Below are positions 13,550 through 20,548 of a stretch of DNA of 37,780 nucleotides, piece by piece. Below the pieces are notes generated by a model. That model saw nothing but the letters and a program-made list of their open reading frames with translations. It did not search any database and was not told the DNA's origin. This DNA is from Candidatus Levyibacteriota bacterium. GTDB taxonomy: Bacteria > Patescibacteriota > Microgenomatia > Levybacterales > UBA12049. The translations under genes were made by a program, and so were the position numbers. How positions within the stretch are numbered: position 1 is the first letter of the stretch; every line of letters begins with the position of its first letter. The stretch spans positions 1 to 37,780 of the forward strand of contig JACOXW010000003.1 in assembly GCA_016182205.1 (NCBI GenBank). Reading direction: 5' to 3'.

Positions 13550-14518
13550 ATGAAAAATTTTTGGGGGAATCTTCCAAAACCATTTCTGGCCCAAGCACCT
13601 ATGGAAAATGTCACCGACGTAACTTTTAGGGAAATGCTTTGTTATGTCGGAGCGCCTGACGTTTTTTTTACCGAATTTACCTCAACTGACGGCATCACAT
13701 CCCAGGGCCGTGAGAAGGTGATTCGTCGCTTTGAATATACCCAAAAGCAACGTCCGATTGTTGCACAAATCTGGGGCAATAATCCTCATCATTATAAGGA
13801 AAGTGTTTTATTCATAAAAGAATTGGGTTTTGACGGAGTTGATATAAATATGGGTTGTCCGGACAGACATATTGTTGCTCGTGGCTGCTGTTCGGGACTT
13901 ATCAACAACTCTCAACTTGCAAAAGAAATCATTCTTGCTACTTTTGAGGCTGCCGGTAAGAACTTTCCGGTAAGTATTAAAACAAGAATCGGGTACCGAA
14001 CAGTTGAAGTCGAAAGATGGATAGGATTTCTATTGGAATTACATCCCGCAGCGATAACTGTTCATTTAAGAACGGTAAAAGAAATGTCAAAAGTCCCAGC
14101 TCATTGGGAATATGCTAAGGAAATTGTTCAACTCAAAAACCGGATCAGCCCAAAGACACAAATTATTGGCAATGGAGATATTAGATCAGGGGAAGATGCA
14201 TTGAGTGCACACAGTAAATACGGCGTTGACGGTGTCATGATAGGGAGAGGAATGTTTAAAAACCTTTGGATTTTCAACAGAAAAAGGAAATTTGAGGATA
14301 TTACCACGGAAGAAAAATTAGAAACGCTTATCAGACATCTTGAACTTTTTGATAAAAGATGGCATGGAATCAAGCCTTATGATCTAATGAAAAAGTTCTT
14401 CAAAGTATATACCAGTGGTATGCCGAATGCTTCTGATATCAGGACAAAGCTTATGGAAAGTCAGACTGCAAAAGATTCAATCATATCTATACGTCAGCTA
14501 CTTTCCCAAACACCATGA
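13550..14518 (+). CDS. dus: tRNA-dihydrouridine synthase
   Basis: 322 residues. The FMN-binding TIM barrel shows QAPMENVTDVTFR at the N-terminus, QIWGNNP, then VDINMGCPD with the catalytic Cys at about 103, HLRTVKEM and IGNGDIRSGEDAL, then the phosphate loop GVDGVMIGRGMFKN. Dus enzymes reduce specific uridines in the tRNA D-loop or nearby using NADPH and FMN. The helical tRNA-binding domain follows. Which uridine is modified cannot be told. The stop codon overlaps the next gene's start (ATGA), so the two are translationally coupled. Confidence 0.93.
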   Translation: MKNFWGNLPKPFLAQAPMENVTDVTFREMLCYVGAPDVFFTEFTSTDGITSQGREKVIRRFEYTQKQRPIVAQIWGNNPHHYKESVLFIKELGFDGVDINMGCPDRHIVARGCCSGLINNSQLAKEIILATFEAAGKNFPVSIKTRIGYRTVEVERWIGFLLELHPAAITVHLRTVKEMSKVPAHWEYAKEIVQLKNRISPKTQIIGNGDIRSGEDALSAHSKYGVDGVMIGRGMFKNLWIFNRKRKFEDITTEEKLETLIRHLELFDKRWHGIKPYDLMKKFFKVYTSGMPNASDIRTKLMESQTAKDSIISIRQLLSQTP

Positions 14519-15189
14519 AGGAGGATCTAAAATTTACAAGAAAAGAATTACTGGCCGGTGCAGCAGCTCTTTTTTTACCGACTCATCGATACGCCGAAGT
14601 TACACCATCCAGTAAGCTTGAAAAGTTTCTCTATAAAATCAAACCATTATACAAACAGGACAAAAAATCTTTTGGTGATCCTGCCTTAGATCCTTTCAGT
14701 GAATTGAAAATAGTAGCATATGAAAAACGAATGGAGGATCTCAAAATGTATGATCCTATGTATATAGCTGCAGAAAAAAAATATGGCGTCCCAAGACAAC
14801 TGCTTTGGATTATCCACGAGGTTGAAACTGATGCTTCAGCAAATCCTGCTGCTGATGCCAGCGGGTATGTCGGGGCTATGCAACTTGCTCCAATGCACTA
14901 TCAACAGGCCGCAATTATAGACGCACCGAATGGATATGAATTCCTCGATGCATTACCTCAAAGACTGTCGAAAAGAACAGGAGCCAGGACAAATGACTGG
15001 GAGGAAATTTTGCGAGGTGCAGCTTTTATAGAATGGCAACGAGAACTTCGGTATCCCCAGTATGACAAATCATCAGGTATCGCGTTGGTCATCCTAAACA
15101 ACTACTCCCATTCAGACGGCCAAGAAAGACTGGACACATTAAAGAAAATGCAGGATATGGAGCGTGTCCTCAGACAAAAAGTCGCTTAA
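14515..15189 (+). CDS. lytic transglycosylase/lysozyme-like exported protein
   Basis: 224 residues. The N-terminus (KFTRKELLAGAAALFLP) is a signal-like hydrophobic segment. The core matches the SLT/lysozyme fold: LLWIIHEVETDASANP with the probable catalytic Glu at 102, then SGYVGAMQLAPMHY (the G-x-MQ motif). A later ILRGAAFIEWQRELR helix resembles the family's alpha-helical end. Such enzymes cleave the MurNAc-GlcNAc bond of peptidoglycan. The gene overlaps dus by four bases, an odd functional pairing that probably only reflects compactness. The substrate is inferred from the fold. Confidence 0.75.
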   Translation: MKEDLKFTRKELLAGAAALFLPTHRYAEVTPSSKLEKFLYKIKPLYKQDKKSFGDPALDPFSELKIVAYEKRMEDLKMYDPMYIAAEKKYGVPRQLLWIIHEVETDASANPAADASGYVGAMQLAPMHYQQAAIIDAPNGYEFLDALPQRLSKRTGARTNDWEEILRGAAFIEWQRELRYPQYDKSSGIALVILNNYSHSDGQERLDTLKKMQDMERVLRQKVA

Positions 15190-15196
15190 ATAAGGA

Positions 15197-15574
15197 TTAT
15201 TTTTTAGGGGTAAAATCTAGTGCAAGTGAGTTGATGCAATACCGTAATCCTGTTTTAGTAGGACCATCGTCAAAAAGATGCCCTAAATGAGATTTGCAGT
15301 TACTGCATAGTACTTCAGTTCTTTCCATACCGTGGCTGGTATCCTCCTGCAAAATGATATTTCCTTTGATGCTGCTGTCAAATGAAGGCCATCCGCAGTC
15401 GCTGTCAAACTTCGTCTCTGATGAAAAAAGTATTTGTCCGCAGGCGCCGCAGTGATACATACCGTCTTCAAAGTGCTGATAAAATTTCCCGGAAAAGGGA
15501 GCTTCTGTCCCCTTTTCCCTAAGCACGTGATACTGCTCGGGCGCTAGTTTTTCTTTCCAATTTTCGTCTTTCAT
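15197..15574 (-). CDS. msrB: peptide-methionine (R)-S-oxide reductase
   Basis: 125 residues from the ATG at 15574; six codons upstream is another in-frame ATG that overlaps the promoter. The four zinc cysteines are C42, C45, C90 and C93 (CGAC, CSNC), the catalytic Cys is C113 in GLRYCINSLAL, and C60 in CGWPSF may be the resolving Cys. The protein is full length for a stand-alone MsrB and has no signal peptide, so it repairs methionine-R-sulfoxide in the cytosol using thioredoxin. An extended -10 (TGCTATGCT, 15591-15583) lies 8 nt before the ATG. It converges with the transglycosylase gene. Confidence 0.95.
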   Translation of the reverse strand: MKDENWKEKLAPEQYHVLREKGTEAPFSGKFYQHFEDGMYHCGACGQILFSSETKFDSDCGWPSFDSSIKGNIILQEDTSHGMERTEVLCSNCKSHLGHLFDDGPTKTGLRYCINSLALDFTPKK

Positions 15575-15621
15575 ACATACTAAGCATAGCAAATATATTC
15601 AACATCTATCGAAAAACTTAC

Positions 15622-16158
15622 TCACCTAATTTCTATCATCGCTTTTCCCGACTTGGCAGATGTGTCATAGTTATTCGCGTCATATCCCTCTTTTATAAAT
15701 TCGTCGTTGTGTTTTATCAGAAGCCAGGCATTTTTTCCTGCAAAGCCTCTTGTTTTGACAAGAGCAAATGATCCATGCAGTTTTTTCCCAAAAAGTTGAA
15801 ATTTTATTTCTCCTTTTTTTAACCCTTCTTCCATTACTTTCTCGCCTTCTTTTCTTTCTTTTATAACTCTTCTTATGCCTTTTGCTTCTTCGACCTCAGG
15901 CAGATAGTATCCCTCGTCCCAAATCATGACCGCCCCGGCACCATAACTCCCTTCAGGCAATATCCCTTCAAATTCCCGGTATGAAAACGTGTGATCAGAA
16001 ACCTTCATCGCCAGACGTTTCATTTTAGGGTCAAGCGTCGGACCTTTGGGAATAGCCCACGAAGGCATTATTCCGCCGATTTCAAGCCGGAAGTCATAGT
16101 GCAAACGAGTCGCTCTATGTTTATGAACTACAAAAAAAAGATGTTTTTCAGAAGTCAT
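15622..16158 (-). CDS. stand-alone LigD-type 3'-phosphoesterase domain
   Basis: 178 residues from the ATG at 16158, which is fixed by TATAAT (16170-16165) ending 6 nt upstream. It begins FFVVHKHRATRLHYDFRLEIGG, the signature of the LigD phosphoesterase domain, whose His and Asp bind the metal, and continues with SWAIPKGPTLDPKMKRLAMKVSDH and the loop EGSYGAGAVMIWDEG. In bacterial end joining this domain trims 3' phosphates or ribonucleotides from DNA ends. Here it is not fused to ligase or polymerase domains, and neither is in the window. Stand-alone forms are known in archaea and some bacteria. Confidence 0.88.
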   Translation of the reverse strand: MTSEKHLFFVVHKHRATRLHYDFRLEIGGIMPSWAIPKGPTLDPKMKRLAMKVSDHTFSYREFEGILPEGSYGAGAVMIWDEGYYLPEVEEAKGIRRVIKERKEGEKVMEEGLKKGEIKFQLFGKKLHGSFALVKTRGFAGKNAWLLIKHNDEFIKEGYDANNYDTSAKSGKAMIEIR

Positions 16159-16203
16159 ATTATAATTATACACCTTGACTTCCCTATACCCCTTATTTAA
16201 ACT
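16159..16203. promoter_or_regulatory. divergent promoters of the phosphoesterase and sugar dehydrogenase genes
   Basis: Minus strand: TATAAT (16170-16165), 6 nt before the ATG at 16158. Plus strand: TTGACT (16175-16180), 17 bp, TAAACT (16198-16203), giving a leader of roughly 14 nt to the ATG at 16225. The two core promoters nearly overlap. Confidence 0.5.
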
Positions 16204-16224
16204 ACTATATAAATCAGAAAAGTT

Positions 16225-17340
16225 ATGCGGTGGATTTTTATTAGTGTTTTGGCTTTTCTCGTTATCGTTCTTTTAGGCAATGCGTGGCTTGGAAACATTA
16301 CAAAACGAATACAGCTTTTCTCTCCGATTTCACCAAAGCCAGCCTCGCAAACCCCCACGGGTGACATTCCCCGATTGGCTGTAATTTCAGAAAACTTAGA
16401 AATACCATGGGAAATAGTATTTCTGCCAGACAAAAGCGCTTTGATTACAGAACGCCCGGGAAGAATCCGTCTTCTTAGTAAAAACGGTGTTCTTTCCTCT
16501 CATCCGGTTGCAACCATCTCTGAGGTAAAACACTTTGGCGAAGGCGGATTGCTGGGAATTACTCTGCACCCTGAATTTAAAAAAAATCATTTTGTTTACG
16601 TTTACTATACATACAGTCAAAACGGCGAGAATACTCTAAATAAAATCGTCCGATATACATTTGAAAAAGATTCATTAACAAATCCCAAAACACTAGTGGA
16701 TAGTATTCCAGGGGCTATTTTCCATAACGGTGGCCGGATCAAATTCGGACCCGACGGCTTGTTGTATGTTACCACTGGTGATGCCCGCCAACCCTCACTC
16801 TCTCAAAATAAAAACGCGTTAGCAGGAAAAATCCTACGAATGACCGCTGACGGGAAAGTCGGACCTGATAATCCGTTTAATAACTATACTTATTCCTATG
16901 GGCACCGAAATCCGCAAGGCTTGGCGTGGGATAACCAGGGAAATCTGTGGGAAACCGAACACGGACAAAGCGCACATGATGAGGTAAATAAAATAGAAGC
17001 GGGCCATAATTACGGATGGCCGATAATCCAGGGAGATGAAAAACAACAAGACATGACATCCCCTGTTATCCAAAGCGGAAATGACACATGGGCACCGTCC
17101 GGGACGAGCTATCTTGAGGGCTTTTTTTATTTTGCAGGTCTTAAGGGTAATGCTCTGTATCGATTGGATCCGAAAACAAATTCACTAAAAATGTTCTTAA
17201 AAGACGAACTAGGACGAATAAGAAGTGTTACGGTAGGACCCGACAATCTTTTATACATTCTGACGAATAATCGTGATGGGAGAGGAATTCCGGGGCCAAA
17301 CGACGATAAAATTATCCGTCTTAACCCCAAACTGCTGTAG
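16225..17340 (+). CDS. membrane-anchored PQQ-type sugar dehydrogenase (GSDH/Asd family)
   Basis: 371 residues. One N-terminal helix (about 3-22) anchors a six-bladed beta-propeller outside the cell. Family motifs include IPWEIVFLPDKSALITERPGRI, FGEGGLLGITLHPEF (probable catalytic His), HNGGRIKFGPDGLLYV, GHRNPQGLAWD, TEHGQSAHDEVNKIEAGHNYGWP and WAPSGTSYLEG. Members use PQQ and calcium to oxidise aldose sugars. No PQQ-biosynthesis gene is in the window; the cofactor could be scavenged, or the propeller could have another role. The gene lies directly before obg but obg has its own promoter. Confidence 0.85.
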   Translation: MRWIFISVLAFLVIVLLGNAWLGNITKRIQLFSPISPKPASQTPTGDIPRLAVISENLEIPWEIVFLPDKSALITERPGRIRLLSKNGVLSSHPVATISEVKHFGEGGLLGITLHPEFKKNHFVYVYYTYSQNGENTLNKIVRYTFEKDSLTNPKTLVDSIPGAIFHNGGRIKFGPDGLLYVTTGDARQPSLSQNKNALAGKILRMTADGKVGPDNPFNNYTYSYGHRNPQGLAWDNQGNLWETEHGQSAHDEVNKIEAGHNYGWPIIQGDEKQQDMTSPVIQSGNDTWAPSGTSYLEGFFYFAGLKGNALYRLDPKTNSLKMFLKDELGRIRSVTVGPDNLLYILTNNRDGRGIPGPNDDKIIRLNPKLL

Positions 17341-17344
17341 CACG

Positions 17345-17353
17345 TGATACAAT
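17345..17353 (+). promoter_or_regulatory. extended -10 promoter of obg, leaderless type
   Basis: TGATACAAT (17345-17353) ends 7 nt before the ATG at 17361. The ATG at 17352 overlaps this hexamer and is unlikely to be used. Confidence 0.6.
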
Positions 17354-17360
17354 GCATCTT

Positions 17361-18332
17361 ATGTTAATTGATGACGTTATAATTACTGTAAAAGCCGGTG
17401 ACGGAGGAGACGGTGCGGTATCTTTCAAACGTAACGCGCAGACTGCCAAAGGCGGACCGGACGGCGGAAACGGCGGAAACGGCGGGGATATATATTTGCA
17501 GGCTTCTATAAACATTTCCGATCTTTCGCAGTTCAGCTATAAAAAGCTTGCGAAAGCTGAAAGCGGAATTTCTGGAAAAAAGAAAAACCTCTACGGCAGA
17601 AACGGAAAAGATCTGACGGTATATCTCCCTCTTGGAACACGAATAACCGATAAGAGTACAGCTGCGGAGTATGAACTTAACGATGCAGCTACAAAGATTC
17701 TTATAGCAAAAGGCGGATCAGGAGGAAAAGGTAATAATGAATTTAAAACCGCTACCAATCAAACACCCCGATACGCTGAAAAGGGAGGAAAAGGTGAAAT
17801 TAAGAAAATACATCTGGAACTTCGTCTTATTGCCCAAATCGGTCTTATAGGATTACCAAATGCGGGAAAAAGCAGTTTGCTTGATGCCCTTACAAATGCG
17901 AGGCCAAAAATTGGCAACTATCCATTTACCACAACGCAACCTAATCTGGGAGTATTATACAATCTTGTTCTCGCTGATATTCCGGGTATTATTGAAGGCG
18001 CTTCAAAAGGAAAAGGTCTGGGGTTTCAATTTCTTCGCCATATTGAGAAAACACGATTGCTTCTCCACTGTATCGATGCAACCTGCGAAAACGCATTTGT
18101 TGCATATCAAATAATACGGAAAGAATTTGAGGTTTACGGGCATGATCTGGAAACCAAACCTGAAGTAATCCTTCTCACAAAAACCGATCTTATCGACACG
18201 GATACACTCACTGACCACAAAAAAACGCTTGCCAAAACAAAAAGAAAAATTATTCCCGTCTCAATCTACAATCCGTCTTCACTGAAAGAAATAGAAACAC
18301 TGATACAAGAAAACATTAAAAAGACAGAGTAA
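17361..18332 (+). CDS. obg: Obg/CgtA GTPase
   Basis: 323 residues from the ATG at 17361, which aligns with the usual Obg start (MLIDDVIITVKAGDGGDGAVSF). The Gly-rich Obg fold (1-155, with GGPDGGNGGNGGD) is followed by the G domain: G1 GLPNAGKSS, switch II DIPGIIEGA and G4 TKTD. The C-terminal OCT domain is missing, as in many short Obg proteins. Obg assists late 50S ribosome assembly and links it to nucleotide and stress state. It converges on the gene at 18337 with a 4-bp gap. Confidence 0.96.
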   Translation: MLIDDVIITVKAGDGGDGAVSFKRNAQTAKGGPDGGNGGNGGDIYLQASINISDLSQFSYKKLAKAESGISGKKKNLYGRNGKDLTVYLPLGTRITDKSTAAEYELNDAATKILIAKGGSGGKGNNEFKTATNQTPRYAEKGGKGEIKKIHLELRLIAQIGLIGLPNAGKSSLLDALTNARPKIGNYPFTTTQPNLGVLYNLVLADIPGIIEGASKGKGLGFQFLRHIEKTRLLLHCIDATCENAFVAYQIIRKEFEVYGHDLETKPEVILLTKTDLIDTDTLTDHKKTLAKTKRKIIPVSIYNPSSLKEIETLIQENIKKTE

Positions 18333-18336
18333 ATTA

Positions 18337-18717
18337 CTACTGCGCCGAAATATCCATCATGTTTCCGTCCATATCCATTGCTTCACCGTTTTGCATTCTC
18401 ATCATCGGTTGATTCGGCTTTTGGTATTCTCCATTCCTCATCATTTTTGTGCCGTCTGAAAGTGTTAAGTCTTCGTTTAGTCTTGATACTTCCCCATCAG
18501 TCATAATCATCATTCTTCCGTTTTGCATCATTACTTTATTCATTTTGGCTTTCAAAGCCTTCACTTCATCATCTTTCTTAGACAAGAGAACACTGATAAC
18601 GCCAATTTTTGCCGTGTATTTAGCTCTCGCCATTAAATATCCGGCACCAAAACCTACAACAAGTGCAATTACTACAACCCATACGATACTATTTGTTGTT
18701 TTTGATCTCTTTGCCAT
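18337..18717 (-). CDS. membrane-anchored, Met-rich small protein (DUF6799-like)
   Basis: 126 residues. A basic start is followed by one helix (about 10-30, IVWVVVIALVVGFGAGYLMA), a short coiled-coil region (SKKDDEVKALKAKMNKV) and a Met-rich end. The end holds a repeat-like pattern (NGRMMIMTDGEV, LTLSDGTKMMRNGEY, MRMQNGEAMDMDGNMMD) like DUF6799, small extracellular beta modules of unknown role. The many Met residues could bind copper or buffer oxidation, but this is a guess. The ATG follows AAGGAGGTGATATAA, a strong leadered start, with promoter TTGACA-18-TATGCT at 18775-18746. Confidence 0.75.
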   Translation of the reverse strand: MAKRSKTTNSIVWVVVIALVVGFGAGYLMARAKYTAKIGVISVLLSKKDDEVKALKAKMNKVMMQNGRMMIMTDGEVSRLNEDLTLSDGTKMMRNGEYQKPNQPMMRMQNGEAMDMDGNMMDISAQ

Positions 18718-18745
18718 TTATATCACCTCCTTTTTATCTATATAC

Positions 18746-18775
18746 AGCATAGTAAAGTTTTTTCTTTTTTGTCAA
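18746..18775 (-). promoter_or_regulatory. promoter of the Met-rich protein gene (leadered)
   Basis: On the minus strand TTGACA (18775-18770), 18 bp, TATGCT (18751-18746). A leader of about 22 nt carries the GGAGGTGA ribosome-binding site. Confidence 0.6.
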
Positions 18776-18868
18776 GAAATAGCATAAGAATAAGTCCTGC
18801 TACAATACGTTCTGTGCGGAAATTAATAATACTTTCACCGCAAGACGAGAAGATCAACGAATTACATG

Positions 18869-19609
18869 CTACTCGGCAGGCGTAGTTCCATAAATGATTA
18901 CCTCTGTTCCAGGATTGTCGGTTGTTGCGTACCCTGAAGAAGTCGTAAGAGCGGGAGCAGCCCAAGCAAATAATTTACCAGAATCTTCTATAGCCATATT
19001 GATACATCCATGACTCATCGGATGACCAAAGTTGTTATGCCAATATGCACCATGTATACCAAATCCGCGTGATTTTACAATGTCATTATTATAGAAAAAC
19101 ATAGTATTCGGCACATTGGGCAAATAATAATATGTATTTGTTGCTTTATTTCCGCCTTCCATTTTCGTATAGCGAAGTTTTGCCCAAATAGTAAATACTC
19201 CTGTTGGTGTCGGGTACCATTTTCCTGTAGAAACGGGAAATTCGTATACGATAGTATTTCCTTCCCGTGCATACAATTTCTGATTTGTTAAATCCACATA
19301 TATTTTTTTAGTTGCTGTCGTGTCGCCCAATACCGAAGGAAGCGGATCGATCATCGCCATGTACCGAGGGACTGAAATTTGCTTTCCCATGAATTCCCCG
19401 ACCGCAGCATTTTTTTCATATTCACCGTTTAAGTCCTCTATGCAACTAATTGTATTAGCGCATGGACGGGTAAGCGGAAGCGTATTTGACAGATAGACAA
19501 ACAAGCCTATTGATCCTATGAATGCAAAAAAGAGAGACGCTATCACTTCCTTACGCATGAGATAGTAGATACTTACTGCAGACGATTTTTTTCTATTTTT
19601 CTTCTTCAT
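18869..19609 (-). CDS. L,D-transpeptidase (YkuD family), membrane-anchored
   Basis: 246 residues. A basic N-terminus and one helix (about 21-40) put the catalytic domain outside. The YkuD domain runs from about 100 to the end, with IYVDLTNQKLYAREG at its start and the active site HGAYWHNNFGHPMSHGCIN; the nucleophile is C202 with H186 and H200. L,D-transpeptidases make 3-3 cross-links in peptidoglycan or attach proteins to it. The region 45-100 (two Cys, then a short polar segment) is unassigned. It diverges from the VanW-like gene, so the two form a cell-wall gene pair. TAAGAT ends 6 nt before the ATG. Confidence 0.92.
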   Translation of the reverse strand: MKKKNRKKSSAVSIYYLMRKEVIASLFFAFIGSIGLFVYLSNTLPLTRPCANTISCIEDLNGEYEKNAAVGEFMGKQISVPRYMAMIDPLPSVLGDTTATKKIYVDLTNQKLYAREGNTIVYEFPVSTGKWYPTPTGVFTIWAKLRYTKMEGGNKATNTYYYLPNVPNTMFFYNNDIVKSRGFGIHGAYWHNNFGHPMSHGCINMAIEDSGKLFAWAAPALTTSSGYATTDNPGTEVIIYGTTPAE

Positions 19610-19615
19610 ATATCC

Positions 19616-19699
19616 ATCTTACGTAGTTTTTTTGGCAGTTGTAAAGAGGCAATTTTAGCTACGAGAACACTTGACAATAGGCTTATAGTATGATATACT
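19616..19699. promoter_or_regulatory. divergent leaderless promoters of the L,D-transpeptidase and VanW-like genes
   Basis: Minus strand: TTTACA (19645-19640), 18 bp, TAAGAT (19621-19616), 6 nt to the ATG. Plus strand: TTGACA (19671-19676), 17 bp, extended -10 with TATACT (19694-19699), 8 nt to the ATG at 19708. The plus promoter is close to a perfect sigma70 consensus. Confidence 0.65.
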
Positions 19700-19707
19700 T
19701 TCTCCTC

Positions 19708-20370
19708 ATGGATAAAAAACCCCACATCTTTTCCTTTATCCTTATCGTGGCGCTCGTGCTTGGTACTGTCTTGATGCATACTCGCCCATCCAAGCCTACG
19801 CAGCGCGTGCTTTCTGTGCATGAGATATCGCTTGATAAGAGGCAACCAAACCCCTGGGTAAATAATGTGTTCAAAGACAATATTCTTCTAAATATCGCAT
19901 ATCTAAACCAAAGTATCAAAAAAGGTAAAAACATTGACTGGTCAATGGTAAGTAAACCAAAAACTGTTGAAATCACCCTACAACCTCAAGAGGTATTCGC
20001 CTATCATGAAGATGTACTTCCTCAATATATGGGTAAAGTAAAAAAAACGACCAATGCTCATTTTTCATATGATGAAGGATTTAAGTCTGACGGATATTTA
20101 GTCGGTGATGGTGTATGCCATTTAGCATCGCTCATTTATTGGGCAGCAAAAGATGCAAAACTGTCAGCTGTGGCACCTACCAATCATAATTTTGCAAATG
20201 TAGCGCAAATTCCCAAAGAATATGGTGTTTCAATCTACCATTCACCGGGAGAAAAAGCTATTAACGCAAACCAAAATTTATACGTGACGAATAACTATGA
20301 TAAGCCTGTGGTATTGCAGTTTGCATATGACGGTGAAAGCTTGAAACTCACCGTTCTTCAAAAAATTTAA
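19708..20370 (+). CDS. VanW-like exported protein
   Basis: 220 residues from the ATG at 19708; an ATG six codons earlier lies within the promoter. One N-terminal helix (about 7-23) anchors or exports it. The second half matches the VanW domain: a Gly/Asp region, then GVCHLASLIYWAAKDAKL (family GGGVCQVSSTLYNAAL), NHNF, YGVSIYHSPGEKAI and NLYVTNNYDKPVVLQF. VanW occurs in some vancomycin-resistance clusters and widely elsewhere; its biochemical role is unproven, but it is repeatedly linked to the envelope. The conserved Cys is kept. It diverges from the L,D-transpeptidase. Confidence 0.8.
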   Translation: MDKKPHIFSFILIVALVLGTVLMHTRPSKPTQRVLSVHEISLDKRQPNPWVNNVFKDNILLNIAYLNQSIKKGKNIDWSMVSKPKTVEITLQPQEVFAYHEDVLPQYMGKVKKTTNAHFSYDEGFKSDGYLVGDGVCHLASLIYWAAKDAKLSAVAPTNHNFANVAQIPKEYGVSIYHSPGEKAINANQNLYVTNNYDKPVVLQFAYDGESLKLTVLQKI

Positions 20371-20389
20371 AGGGCTCAAAAAAAGGTGT

Positions 20390-20404
20390 CCCCCCCCAAA
20401 AAAA
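20390..20404. repeat. C8-A7 homopolymer tract in intergenic DNA
   Basis: Eight C (20390-20397) followed by seven A (20398-20404), inside the gap between the VanW-like gene and the surface protein, about 110 bp upstream of the -35 box of the latter. Such tracts are slippage-prone, but it is outside the core promoter. The rest of 20371-20511 shows no gene; GAATA (20465-20469) and TATTC (20481-20485) form a small inverted repeat. Confidence 0.6.
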
Positions 20405-20511
20405 CCTGTCTGGATAAAAGTACTTACTGATTTTTTCTGGACTTTTTTCAAATCATCGCAGAGTGAATATGCATTTTGGGTATTCATGTCAAGCAGGGTC
20501 GTCTTTCGTCA

Positions 20512-20541
20512 TTGACAAATGATTTTTATACTTGCGATACT
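20512..20541 (+). promoter_or_regulatory. promoter of the repeat surface protein, leaderless type
   Basis: TTGACA (20512-20517), 18 bp, GATACT (20536-20541) preceded by TGC (extended), then 7 nt to the ATG at 20549. An in-frame ATG at 20519 lies inside the spacer and is rejected as the start. Confidence 0.65.
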
Positions 20542-20548
20542 AAATACA

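Noticed and set aside
13550-14518. Loss of the Dus catalytic cysteine
   Set aside because: The later motif looked unusual (GCCSGL), but the catalytic Cys is that of NMGCP, which is present.
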